A stretch of 64,000 nucleotides of DNA, from assembly GCF_041956535.1 (NCBI RefSeq), contig NW_027192200.1, positions 391,477 to 455,476 of the forward strand, given 5' to 3'. Source of the stretch: Calcarisporiella thermophila CBS 279.70 (Eukaryota; Calcarisporiellomycota). Under the pieces are notes generated by a model. That model searched no databases and had not been told where the DNA came from. It saw only the letters and a program-made list of their open reading frames with translations. The translations under genes were made by a program, and so were the position numbers. Shown in pieces: positions 1 through 11,296 of this stretch (its first letter is position 1; every line of letters starts with the position of its first letter).

Positions 1-51
1 CATTAACCAAGACAAAATAAGAATTGTTTATTTTTTTTTGGCGAATTTTAC

Positions 52-190
52 CCATTTGCATCCAAGCTTGCTCGTTCGCCTGGGCTAATTTCTGTAGATT
101 ATTCATTGGAACTTGCGCATTGGACAACGATGGTGGAGGAGGGGCATTAGTGGACAGAGCCGCAGGGGGTGGATGGCCTGTTGCGGTCAT
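52..190 (-). CDS. CYC8: Cyc8/Ssn6-like transcriptional corepressor, first exon (partial)
   Basis: The ATG at 190 opens a 46-codon exon that is Pro/Ala-rich at first and ends in QKLAQANEQAWMQMG. That matches the stretch leading into the first TPR of fungal Cyc8/Ssn6, where 'KLA..NE..W..IG' is typical. A GTAAAATT donor follows (first intron base at 51, phase 1) and the intron runs off the left edge, so the TPR domain itself is not visible. In fungi Cyc8 pairs with Tup1 to repress transcription in the nucleus. The gene diverges from NDUFV2 across about 225 bp. The assignment rests on one short exon and a different TPR protein is possible. Confidence 0.5.
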
Positions 191-415
191 TATAACGAAC
201 GAAGTATTCTTTTTATTTTAATAATTTAAATCTCAAATGTCAAACTTTTGCGTTGAAAAAAAAAAATCCCTCCGTGGACACACGGGTCACCGACTCTCCG
301 CTTTTTTTTCTTCAACACAAAAAGTGATGACGTCACTAAAATTTTCATAACCCCCCTTGTTCTAGATAATAAACAGAGCTTCATCGTGCGTAGATTGGAG
401 AGCAGAAACACAACC

Positions 416-1312
416 ATGTTCACACTCTCGCGATCCCTCCTAAAGCAATCGCCCGCACTTACGCGGGGCTTGCGAACCACCACACCCGCGCTCTCCGAGA
501 AACTCTTTGTCGTAATTATTCTATACGGATGGATTCTGCGCACGATTTCGGCCTTTCTAATGCTCATCTCATCGCTCTTCTTTTTTGTTAGCATCGCAAT
601 ACCCCCGAGAACAATCCCAGTCAAACCTTCGAATTCACCCCCGAGAATCACAAACGCGCTCAAGAAATCCTTAAGAAGTACCCCCCTCAATACAAAAAGG
701 CGGCCATGATTCCATTGCTCGACCTTGCACAGAGACAACATGGATGGACATCTCTGGCCGTGATGAACGCGGTGGCTAAATACCTCGAGGTTCCTCCGAT
801 GCGCGTTTATGAAGTGGCCACTTTCTACACCATGTTCAACCGAGAGCCTGTAGGGAAATACTTCCTGCAGCTCTGCACCACGACACCTTGTCAGCTTGGA
901 GGTTGCGGAAGTACCAAGATCTTGGACACCATCCAGAAGGAGCTTGGCATCAAGGTTGGGGAGACCACGACCGATGGAAAGTTCACCCTTGTGGAGGTGG
1001 AGTGTGCAGGCGCCTGCGTCAATGCACCCGTTCTAGCCGTGAATGACGACTACTATGTAATTCGGACTCTTATTATTTCTTTTCTTCCATGGATGGGCTA
1101 ACATTGATTTACTTTTTCCCCAATCTCTTCTACTTCCTTAGGAGGATCTTACCCCTGAAACCACAGTTAAGCTGATCAATGCCCTTAAAAAGGGAGAGAA
1201 GCTCCCGCCCGGCCCCTTGAACGGCCGTCATTCATGCGAGCCCGAGGGCGGTCGCACGACCCTTCTTGGAGAGCCATACGGCCCTGGTTTCCGAGTTCGG
1301 CCCGATCTTTAG
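416..1312 (+). CDS. NDUFV2: NADH:ubiquinone oxidoreductase 24 kDa subunit (complex I, 2Fe-2S)
   Basis: Three exons (416-511, 592-1056, 1142-1312) encode about 243 residues, the usual length for this subunit. The N-terminus is basic and hydroxylated (start [10 protein letters not shown]), as expected for a mitochondrial presequence. The thioredoxin-like 2Fe-2S domain follows, with family motifs [21 protein letters not shown] (C127 and C132) and ECAGAC (C170 and C174). Those four cysteines bind the N1a cluster. The protein sits in the matrix N-module of complex I next to the FMN subunit. Both introns have clean GT..AG ends and joining them restores conserved sequence. A second complex I subunit (NDUFB10) lies 11 kb away, so this organism appears to keep complex I. 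Confidence 0.95.
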
Positions 1313-1768
1313 AGGGTTGCTAATGTACTGAAGTTTTCATTATTTTTTTTTCACGTTTTATTTTACTCTACAAAATAGATTCGACAAAATACATTAAAAC
1401 AGTGGGATAATACTTGTCAAATGTATTTGAATTGATTAATAATCTAAAGAAAATGGCTAACATTTCCTGCCTAGAACAATAGCAAAAACAGACAGTGGAA
1501 AATCTTGAGTGAGAAATTAAAAAGAGAAAGAGAGAAAAGAAATAAAATGAAAGAAATCATACTAAACAGTCATATGAGAAGGGAAAAAAAAAGAATACCG
1601 GAAAAAGAGAAACCAAAAAATAAAAATGCAAGTCAAAAGGTTCAAATAAATAATATAATATAATATAATAAAAAGGGGAGGGAGGAGAGAGGGAGAAAGG
1701 GGTCAATCTAAATGCTTCCCATAAACCTTGAAACTATTAAACATACTGGAAAAAAAAATCTATTGTAC
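1313..1768. other. Convergent 3' intergenic region
   Basis: AT-rich spacer between the 3' ends of NDUFV2 and the SH3-TBC gene, with A-rich and purine-rich runs and a short TAATA repeat near 1651-1668. I see no coding or RNA feature in it. Confidence 0.6.
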
Positions 1769-4700
1769 TTAGTTGTTAGCAATGACACCCACTCCGTCGC
1801 CCCCGAAAAACGGCCGGATCCCGGCCCCAATGCCACCGCCGCCCAAGCTAATGGTGGCTTTCCTTGCGATCTTCTTGAATTCCCCCTTGCCAACCTTCAC
1901 CCGAAGCGCAACCTCCACCACCCTATCGGGTGCGAGATGGGCGGCAGGAAGATGGCGTAATGCGGCGATCAACTCATCGGACGTCCGGCATTTGAACAGG
2001 AGATAGTCACGGCAAATCTCCATAATGGCCACGCCAACCCGGAAAAAGATTTTCGTGGCCCCCTCGTAAAAGAAGATGTCCCATATCCGGAGGGTGGAGG
2101 GAAGAGGAAGCGCGAGTGCATAAGCCGTAAGCCACCATTGGGCCATATAGGAGAGTGGCATGACTCCTTTTTCCGACTGAATGGTAGTGAGAAGGGAAGA
2201 GTGGCGGTGTTAGTGGTTCCGACCTTGGGTGGAGGATGGTGCAGAGAGATTTGAGCAACTTACCAGGTGGTGAGCAAGTTTCGGCTGATGCATCCGCAGC
2301 AGCTGGTCAAACATCATCGCATCGACGCGAAGTTGATAGATTGCGGGGGTGAAATAACTGGACAGGTATCGATCAATGGTGGCGACTAAAAGCCAAAACG
2401 CGTCCTCGCTTGGTAGTTGGGTCAGCATGGTTGCCGCGAGGTGGGCAAGACCTTGACAGTAGCCGAGCTTAGGGTTGTAATGAGCATATACCCGTAAAAC
2501 ATGGTAGAGCTCCTCTTCCCTATCAAAGATTACCACCATTGTTCAATATTCCAATGTGTTAAAAAAAAAACTCAGAAGACGCACTCGAATCCATGCAGCT
2601 CCCGAAATCCAGCGACTGAGGGGAACCAGCGCCTTACATCTGACTCCATGGTATCATTGGACTCATGCGGCTCTCTGCTAAGAAAGTCCTGGTATAAACC
2701 CTGCTGGTAATAGTCATTCGTTCCAACCAGAAATTGCCAAACGCGTCCACGCAGCGAGTCAGGGATACCTGTGCGAACCAATTTCTTTAACTTTGAAGAA
2801 TCTTTGGCCGCTTGTGGGCTCATGCTCGAGAGTGCAGCAAGCCATTTTGACTCCTTTTCGCGGTAAGCCTTGGTGCGATCAGAATCGTTCGCCCAAGAGC
2901 TACTAAAAGCATGTGGGTGTGAAGGGACGGAGTCATTGGCATTTTGCGAAGTATGGATGTAATACCTTGAATAATGCTCAACTCCAACCTCGGGTTGCTT
3001 GGCGGCGTGCTCCCCCTCTTGGCTGCCCAGCGGATCTCCGGCATTTGCCCGCTTTCCAGGTCGGTCCCAATGATTCCCTAAGGACAGTTCCAGATCTTCG
3101 CCAAATCCATTCAAGAGATCCGAGTCGTTCCCTAGCTGAATTCCCAGGCCCAACTCCGCTCCCTCTCCGCCCCCTTCGGCCAGTATATTAGGTTGCGAAC
3201 GCGGGGTTATGTGAGCGCTAGTGGACGTCAAGATGGAGGTAAATGGTAGTCGAAGGCTGTTGCGCTTTTTGGGAGCCACTGGATGATCGTCCACGGCACC
3301 GGAGATACGCGTGGCCGTTTGGGTCTTGGTGATGATGTTCTCGGCCTCATCTGACGCACTCATCCCCGTGGCCGAGTCGTGCTTGGGAAGGGTGTCCTTT
3401 TTTTCGGCCTCTGTTTTATCTAAATAAGCCTCACCTCCAATGCTCAAGCCCCAATCGTCAGAATCGCGATGCCCACTTGAGCGGCTTCCCCCGTTAATTC
3501 CCTCCGTGGAGTCGCTGGCAAAGCTAAGCTGTGACAAACGCAAGGAGCTCAAGTCCAGCGACGGCCTTCCCCCAATACCAGAAGGAGCACCACTTGACGC
3601 GGCCCCTAGGTTGCGGCTACTGATTTTTTCCAGCGAAGAAGGCTCTACCATGGAAGTACGGCGCACAATGGAAGGGGGCATTTGGCGCGACTTGGAGAGC
3701 TCAAGAGAGGTGAAGCTACGGAAAGAGGAGCGCTTTTCGGCTGTTTACCAAGAGCTAAAGTTAGCCAACGAGAACGCTATGGATCAAAAGGGGTAAGCTC
3801 GCACCTTTTGATTGCAGAGAAGTCCCCTCTGAGATCGTATAGTTGACCGACGCAGGCCGAAGCGAGGGAGCGCGTGGTTGATCGGGTGTGACAAGTAGTG
3901 TTCCTGAGGATACAGACATTCTTGGATCTGTTAATAATAACAATTAGAGCCAGGGTAGGTCGAGTTAGTCCGAAAGACGACAAAAAGAGCTGGATCTAGC
4001 TGCAGCAGATACGAACCAAAGTAATTTGCAACGGATGAAGAGGAGAACTTGTTTGTGGTGGGGTTGGGAGAGAGCGGGATCTTTTTTGGAGTGCCGGGAA
4101 AACTCCGGTATTTAAGATATCCTGCACCGCTGGCCCAGGGAGAGTTGGCAGGCAAAGAGGGCTCGTCGATGGCGGCAATAGTGGAAACGGGATATTTGCG
4201 CAGCCACTTCATGCTCGTATAATCAAGGGTCGGAAGCGCGCTAGACATGGCGTTGGACGAGAATAGCGACTGGGTGGGCGTATTATTGCCGCTCTCGTCG
4301 CCACTAAATCTGCCATTGAGTGGGAGCGACGCTTCCGATGAAAATGCAGACATAAGGGATGAAGGGGGCGCCTCCATTCTCGAGCCAGATTTCTTAAGTA
4401 ACAGCGGATCGAAATGGTCTCTTGAAGACGCCTCCAGTTTTTGTGGAGAGGTCGATCGCGGGGATGGCAAAGGGGACGCTTCTGTGCTCACAATTGAATT
4501 TCTCGGGGAAGACACTGGCCCCGGTTTTCTGCCATCGGAGTCGCTCACCTCTACTTCCTTGGTGTTCAGTTCCAGGTCGTTTGTGGCCACTGAATAGCGC
4601 AATGACCTGGACATACGCTTTTCTCTCTGAATACTTGGTCGCACGATTTGTTCTTTCGGCTCTTCAGTCGTCTTTGGCTCTGGCAATGAGGACTGCTCTG

Positions 4701-5182
4701 TATTCTGAATCGTTTCGCCATTGGCGGCTTTGGCATTGCCAATGGCCTCAAGAACTTGGGGATCTAACTCGATAAAGTGGACATGTTCGGCCGAAAAACG
4801 GCCCGCAACACCCTCACAGTAACCCTTTTGGGGGAGGATTAGCTAATGGCAGTGAATCAGCGGAACACCAAAACAAAACTTACAAGATATATGTCGTCTT
4901 TTATATGCTTCAGCACAGTAATACGCTCGCCTTAATGGAGAAAGGGCGTCAACGTCACAAGCATTGATTGGAATTAATAATAAAAATGACACCCACCCGA
5001 GAGAAACATAAGATCGGAATCGCTTTGAGCTAGCACATCAACCTTGGCCATGCACGTTCCAAGTCCACCTGCGCACACAATTGGGGTGTTAAATGGCTGA
5101 ATGGTGCTTTCTTGGCGTTCTCCGTCAAGTACTTACCTCTCTCTGCAAATTCCTTCAGCTGATGACTGTCCATCCCCTCCAT
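1769..5182 (-). CDS. Rab GTPase-activating protein with N-terminal SH3 and C-terminal TBC domain
   Basis: A multi-exon gene. The ATG at 5182 begins MEGMDSHQLKEF. The next exons (about 5090-4790) spell an SH3 domain: AQSDSDLMFL, then ERITVLKH, then GYCEGVAGRFSAEHVHFIE. A long Ser-rich, low-complexity linker follows. The TBC domain occupies the last exons: IPDSLRGRVWQFL, the catalytic IxxDxxR motif as MESDVRRWFP (arginine finger) and the glutamine finger in GYCQG. The last intron is 2177-2263. Joins near 2520-2585 and 3930-4070 are ambiguous. TBC proteins speed GTP hydrolysis on Rab GTPases. An SH3 placed ahead of TBC would tether the enzyme to proline-rich partners. The Rab target is not deducible. 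Confidence 0.85.
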
Positions 5183-6139
5183 GATCCCTTCAAACAATTA
5201 TTAGGATTAAAATAGTACAAGCAAAGATAATGAGAATAAAAGGGCAGGTAGAATGGAATGAGAGAGGCACTATACAGCAGCGTCAAGGTACATCTCTTAT
5301 GAAAGAAGAACAATATAGTTGATGATGGGTTGAAAACAAAGGACGCGAAAAAGTGGTTAGTGGAGAAACTGGCTGTCGCTGGTCTGGCTTTGTCGCACAT
5401 AATCCAAACTATATGCTTATGCTCATGGTAATTGGCTGGCAATTAAAGATAAAATTCAACCGTCACTCTGCCGCATAACATGAATCGCTAGTAACCTAAT
5501 GAAAATGGTGATTTAGCGCTCTGGCCGACGCCTGAAAATCGCGGAGCCAGAGGGCGGCTGACTGCGGTAGGAATGGCGCGGGCCCTACATGGATGCCTTG
5601 ATGGCGCTATTGTGAGGGCCGAGTTGGAGACTTGGGCTCCTATCTGCAATTTCAGCATGCCGGATGCGTGCTCTCACTTGACATATTGTGCACAGTTGGG
5701 TTGAGAGTAAGCGCAGGCGGGAAATTTGAAAACAACAATAAGAATGGCCCTCTGGGCATAGTGAAGAGGGAAATGAATGCATACTTGATCAAAGAGAAAA
5801 TGAAAACAACAGATGCAGGAGGGAAAACAAATCTTCCGACCGAGCTGTTTTCCCAGACCAGAACTCAAGGCCCTTGGGAAGATGAGGCGAGGGCACGCCC
5901 TCTCGCGCTGCGGAGAGGGGGGGAACCGGCCGAAGGCCCAGAGGGACGGAGGGCCCTTAGGGTTCAGGCGATAAGCAAACCTAAGTTTTCATCGCTCGTG
6001 CGTCTCCTCTAGCCCAGAGAATTCAAACCCAGAAGGGCACTTGATAATAATTCTGCTCAAACAGAGAACTCAATTCGTCATGAATCTTGTTCGCCTCTTT
6101 CATTTTTATCCCACCTTTTACCAAGCTTAACAGGACGCT
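5183..6139. other. Divergent intergenic region upstream of the GH35 gene
   Basis: A 957-bp gap between the divergent starts of the SH3-TBC and GH35 genes. The left half is AT-rich. The right half (about 5870-6010) is G-rich. Two overlapping ORFs on opposite strands (5585-5868) show no family resemblance and no splice context, so I do not call a gene. It presumably holds both promoters. Confidence 0.5.
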
Positions 6140-9100
6140 ATGGACGCCGGTATCATTGCTGTTATAGTGATAATCTGTACTCTAGTTGCAACCCTGGTTC
6201 TCCTCTATACGTTATGGCGGTATAGACAACGCGGCACCCTCCAGCACATTACGACCTCCTCGGTCGCGTACGACCGTGAGAGATATGGGCATATCCTTAA
6301 CTGGGACCGCCATTCCCTTTCCATCCACGGCCGTCGCACTCTGCTGTATTCAGGAGAGTTCCACTATTGGCGCCTTCCCGATCGATCCCGATGGGAATCG
6401 GTGTTGAAGAAATACAAAGCCGCCGGACTTAATTGCGTACGAATATACTTCCACTGGGGGTTCCACTCACCACGCGAGGGGGTGTATTTGTTCGACGGCA
6501 ATAGGGACGTAGAATATTTGTTGAAGCTGTGTAAGGAGCTGGGACTATGGGTGCTTGCTGCACCGGGGCCGTATTTGTGTGCCGAAACGAACGCCGGCGG
6601 ATTTCCCTCATGGTTAATGGCTAAGCCCAACATTCTAGTACGACATTATGCCTTTTTTCCATTTGGAAAGCGTTACGACCCGGAATTCACGCGCTACTCT
6701 TGTGAGTGGTTACAAGCAATTCTCTCTATTCTCTCCCGTCATCAGATTACTCGCGGGGGACCTGTGCTGGGGCTACAGCTGGAAAACGAGTTGTTTGAAA
6801 TTTTGTTTGGGATTATCCCCTTTGGATTATGCGATGAGATGCGCGTTTTAGCCCAGTGCGCCAGGGAGTGTGAGATCGAGGTGCCACTCTTCCATAATGA
6901 TGGATTTGAGAATGCCAGTTTTATAGCAAGGCCGGAGCTCGACAGGAAAAAGAGCTGGTTTTGGAGGAGAGGCTTCGGGCTGGACTGGTACGGCTTTGAC
7001 AAGTACACTGGTAGTGCATTCTCTGCCTCTAAGTGACATCTACGAGGTCCATTAATCATTGTATTGCACTTTACTGAATAGTGTGGGTGCCAACGAGCGA
7101 TATAAAATCACATCTTATAGGTAATGAGTTGACTCCCGATAAATGGCCCGAGTGGGATCCAAAAGTCGTGGAGCAGGGCTTTGACAAAATGGAGACAACG
7201 GTGCGGGGTTACGGATCCGCTGCGGCAGAGGTAATCCTTTTTTCACTTTGTCTTCTTGAAAACGCAGTCTCAATTCCCTCCCCCCAACCCTCCCCAATAG
7301 TCGCCCATTTTTATCCCTGAGCTTCAAGGCGGCTGGTTCAACCACTACCGGCTTCCCAACTCCTATGACGACATCTACTCCTACTACGGATCCACCTTCA
7401 CGCGGCTTATCTTCGACACTGTCTCATCTCAAGGCTGCACTATGCTCTCATATTATATGGTGTATGGGGGCACCAACTGGGGCTCATTGGGCGACCCAGA
7501 TGTGTACACGTCCTACGACTACTCTGCATGCGTGAGAGAATATGGCTACACGTCGGACCGAGCGGGACACCTGAGGTTGGGGATTTTGTTTGCGAGGAGT
7601 TTTAGCGAGCATTTTGCACGCACGGATCGGGTCTCGTCAAACGTTCAAACGGTTCCCAACGTCATCACAACGCAGCGAGAATCAGAGAACAAGGTCCGCT
7701 TTACTTTCCTTCGCAACTTCAATCGCTCGCGTCCTGCCCAGTTTTCTGTGCATGTGGCTCTGACGAGCGGCCTAGGAAATAAGCGAGCGCTAGAGCTGCC
7801 CTGTCATCTTCCTTACAAGCGCTCGTTCATTGCACTTGGAAACTATGTGACTTCGAACAATTTGGCACTTGTATTTTCGACGCTCCCGGTGCATGCCAGG
7901 ATGCGCTCCAGAGAAAAGGTAGAGGGGATTGGAGAAGTGGAGGTTTGGATTGTGGAGGCAAATCCTAACGGTGCCATGGCATTTGAGGGAGAGGTTAATG
8001 TCGAGGGTTCAATGCAACCTAAAGTAAAGAAACAGGAGGATATTTCAATCGTCCAATTTGACAAGGAGGTCGGCTATACCCGCTTTACCACCCCGACTGG
8101 TACCCTTTACCTCCTTGGGTTGGATCATCCTTCACTAATGACCCTCCACGCACACTTTGATCCGGAGCAGATGGATGATCTCCCCCAGTTCCTCGCATGG
8201 GGAGCCCATTGCATCTATTCCACCAACAATGAGCTAGAAATAAAATACACCCCCGACCAGCACTCGCTCTCGCTCTTGACTTTCACTGCCACGCCCGCTG
8301 CCAACGACGGCAATGATGAAATCTTCTCGCCCGACCCTGAACTATCTTTTCTATACAAAAAGCGTCTCGGAAAACCACCCCTCACTATCGGAAGCGACGT
8401 GGTGCTCACCGACTGGAAAGAGCAAGTCGTCGATTTTGGCTCTATGCCCTGGACACCACTCACCTTCCACGGACACAAGCCGGTAGATAATGCCATTTCC
8501 CTGTGCTATACAAGTGGTCATTCCCTCTACCACTGCCGGTTTACTCCTAGTCCAAACAAACCGGTGAAGCTCCGCCTCAACGTAAGACACCGAGCGACAG
8601 TGTACGCCAACGGCAAACTGGTTGGCGGCCATACCACCTACTCGAGACAGTTATTCTTCGCGGGGGCGAAGATAGGGCCGGACCCCTCCTTCTGCGGGGC
8701 CACCACCTACGAACTAACCCCTTATCTTCAGGAAGGAGAGAATGACCTGTTCATTATTGTGGACTCCTTTGGCATGTCGCGTCAAGCCTTCGTGATGAAT
8801 GATGCGAAGAATCCGCGCGGCTTATTGAGCGCAAAACTGACCAACGTCCAGAATGCCTTGTGGGAGGTGGCCGGGCGAGACGTGCGCAAGTTGGAGCATC
8901 CGTACAACTCCACTGGCTTCCCCGATGAGTTTGCCGAAAAGAACTGGAAGGAATGCCCAGGCTTACTCGTTGAAAAGGATAGGGTGCGTTGGTTGGAGTT
9001 TACGTTCCGACATCCTATTTCCCTTGCTGCCATCGAGGATCCTTCTCATGACGCCGAGGTCCCTCTCCGCCTCCAACTCAAGGGGAAGTTCACGGCAGTG

Positions 9101-9370
9101 ATCTTCTTGAATGGGGTGCTGGTTGGTCGCTATTATGGGAACGGGGATGCGTCGCAGCGTGACTTTTACTTAATGGAAGGACTTGTTCAGCCGAATGGGG
9201 AAGAAAATAAAGTCCGAATCTTGGTGTACGCATGGGAGGAGGTGCGTGATCCCTTGGTGAGGATATGTGGATGGCGGGTCGAGCGGGGTAGTGGGAATTT
9301 AGCGGAGGGGAAGGAGACAAAGGGTCCCATTGACATGTTTAGTCTGAGAGTAGATAGGACGAGAATTTAA
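6140..9370 (+). CDS. Glycoside hydrolase family 35 beta-galactosidase, membrane-anchored
   Basis: Three exons (6140-7010, 7082-7230, 7301-9370) encode about 1029 residues. The N-terminus is a signal-anchor: a hydrophobic stretch at about residues 4-23 followed by WRYRQR. The TIM-barrel domain starts with SGEFHYWRLPDRSRW, a GH35 hallmark (G[GE]F.Y.R.P). The predicted acid/base is Glu217 in GLQLENELF and the nucleophile is Glu347 in FIPELQGGW. YMVYGGTNWG is another signature. Beta-sandwich domains fill the C-terminal half. The enzyme would release terminal beta-D-galactose from oligo- or polysaccharides at the cell surface or in the secretory/vacuolar lumen. The anchor in place of a cleavable signal peptide is unusual for fungal GH35. 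Confidence 0.93.
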
Positions 9371-9670
9371 GAAGGTGCGCTTGATGGGTGTATCGGCGAC
9401 TCGAGGAACACTGGAATCTTGAATGTATATAAAATAGTGTAGTGTTATCACTAATTTATTGTTATTTCACCAACAAATAAAAGAAAAAAAGGAAAAAAAA
9501 AAAACAATATATGGGATAAGAAAAAAAAACACACAGCTTCACTGCCAGTTATATATAAAAAAAATGTAAAGCAAGAAGTATCAATCAAGAATGAAACGTA
9601 AGGCAAACACTATTTGGAGTCACTTCCATCAATGAAAACTATATATATATATAAATATATGAGAATATCG
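9371..9670. other. Convergent 3' region
   Basis: AT-rich spacer between the 3' ends of GH35 and antizyme, with A-runs and a TATATATATATA tract near 9642-9660. Nothing else is seen. Confidence 0.5.
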
Positions 9671-10440
9671 TTATATATCGTAACCCACGAGGATAAAGCG
9701 ATCATTGTAGCCATATATATCCGGAGTCACCAGTTGGAAGCCGATATACATGAAGGCGTGGACAAGTGTTTCTGTAGGAATTCCTCTTGTTAACCAACAA
9801 AATGGAAGCATAAAGAGGGCCACATAAGAAAACTTACTTAGCTCTTCGCCTTTCTTCTCAAGGCATACAACCACGCGACCACATTGGAGCACCTCCTCGG
9901 CAAGTTCAAGAAGGGCAACAATGCTGCACAGAAACAGGATCAGTCAGTGTTCGGTGTAGATCCACTAACAGTAGGGTAGACTTACGTGTTTTTAAACTCG
10001 TCATCGATCCACTCACCCACGAGAGGTGGGCGAATAAAAACGACGCCGGAATGTACGAATGCAGTCCAGCATTGGCCTTGTGGTGGAATGATAGTAAGAA
10101 TTGTATCGACTTCATCGGCGCGTTCGCGGAAGATATCGGTGACAAAGTCGTCGTAACTTTCGGCTTCTTCCCGAGAAACACGTGGAGCAGAAGGTTAAGA
10201 ACTGTGGATATGAGCAACAGCAAAGAAAAACCACTCACTGGATCCACGACGTTTGGCACACACTTTCAACCGCTCGTGAACTTGAAACATAGCCTCACAC
10301 GCCGACGGCATCTCCTTATTCAAATCCTGCAGAGGTATCTCTGGTTGGGTGGTTACGATCATAACTTCGGAAAATATTGCCCACGACCACTTCACAAAAG
10401 TTGGTTCAGCAGACAGGTAGAAAAATTGTTCTCTTCCAGC
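9671..10440 (-). CDS. OAZ: Ornithine decarboxylase antizyme (ORF2 region; ORF1 start unresolved)
   Basis: The C-terminal exons (9671-9771, 9838-9923, 9986-10166, then 10239-10440) read through GVVFIRPPLVGEW, IVALLELAEEVLQCGRVVVC, and TLVHAFMYIGFQLVTPD. This follows the antizyme fold pattern (FVALLEFAEE..L....V.ICF, then ..F.FLGFE.V.P). Antizyme binds ornithine decarboxylase, drives its proteasomal degradation and blocks polyamine uptake. In characterised eukaryotes its synthesis needs a polyamine-stimulated +1 frameshift at the end of a short ORF1. Here the ORF2 frame is open upstream to 10440, where a stop precedes it, and an overlapping frame ends in TGC-TGA at 10408-10406 (see that entry). 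An in-frame ATG at 10362 is also present. The 72-nt intron 10167-10238 has an alternative acceptor that would break the frame. Confidence 0.72.
10406..10411 (-). promoter_or_regulatory. Candidate +1 frameshift site of antizyme
   Basis: Read on the minus strand, the frame that opens after about 10490 ends in codons TGC TGA (TGA at 10408-10406). Slipping +1 over the T enters the ORF2 frame as GAA CCA ACT, which stays open into the antizyme core. That is the geometry of known antizyme shift sites (sense codon followed by UGA). No ATG is visible in the short upstream frame, so ORF1 would need a further upstream exon. This is inference. Confidence 0.35.
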
Positions 10441-11296
10441 TCAAAATATATATAATTTCCCAGGGGAAATCAATACGAGGAGAGAACAAATTAGATTAAA
10501 GCGAGGGAGGTGTGGAATAGTAAGGGAGACACGATAGATTTAACTCGGTTGAACAATTCGTCTATTACTACTACTATTACTACTACTACTACTCTCGATA
10601 TTTGGCTTCTCGGAAGATTTGGAGTAGATGGTTGAGGAGTTAAAGAGTACGATCACAAGTCGTCGTTCCAGTGTTGTGGCTGGCTTCAGATGATAATCCT
10701 CTATTCGTCCTTGAACAAATAAAAGTCAATTTCATGTTTAAATGCAATTAGAAATGGTGAAATATTTACGAGGATTATCCAACGGTTGTGTTGGTTTTGG
10801 AGAAGACCCTTTGAAAAGGGGATGAAATTGGCAAAAGTGAAAGAGAAGATTGAACAGAGATAGATAGTTATAGGGTAATTGAAAAGATAAAAAAAATCCA
10901 CGTTTTTTATCTTTTACAAAGCGCTTAAAAGGCCGTGTGTATAGAGTAGAAATGAAAAAGAAGAGCAGAGGATGAGGTAGGTGAAGGCAAAGACAGTTCG
11001 CCCAGACGCCTGATCCCTTTGAGAAGATCCTTGTGGTGTGCTGTTTTGATCACTTGTTGTCCGCGGAAGATGAAGGAATAAAAAATTGAAAAGCGGAAAA
11101 ACCTCTTTATTAATGAGGTTTCTGGAGCTAGGGTTGAAACCTAAGCTAGGTTAGGTGAGAAAATCAGGCAACTTCTCGTAATGGATTTTTTTATGACAAA
11201 TGATAACGAAGAAATGATCAAATTATCTACAGTGGAGAGGAAAACGAAAAAACAATACGCTTCGAAACGGAGAAAATAAAAATATAGTATAAACTT
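10441..11296. other. Antizyme leader and intergenic region
   Basis: It holds an ACT/TAC trinucleotide run near 10565-10593 which, on the minus strand, encodes a Ser/Asn run in an open frame of about 60 codons without ATG (about 10545-10730). That frame may be part of antizyme ORF1. A 7-bp inverted repeat (AAACCTC...GAGGTTT) flanks a 9-base loop at about 11099-11121. The remainder is AT-rich with no recognised gene. Confidence 0.4.

Noticed and set aside
5585-6012. Overlapping ORFs upstream of the GH35 gene
   Set aside because: No homology, signal or splice pattern. Low-complexity Gly/Arg end and a competing ORF on the other strand.
10167-10238. Shorter 37-nt version of the antizyme intron ending at CCACAG
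   Set aside because: It would shift the reading frame by -1 relative to the conserved antizyme core. The 72-nt version ending GGGAAG keeps the frame and has a CTTAAC branch-like site.
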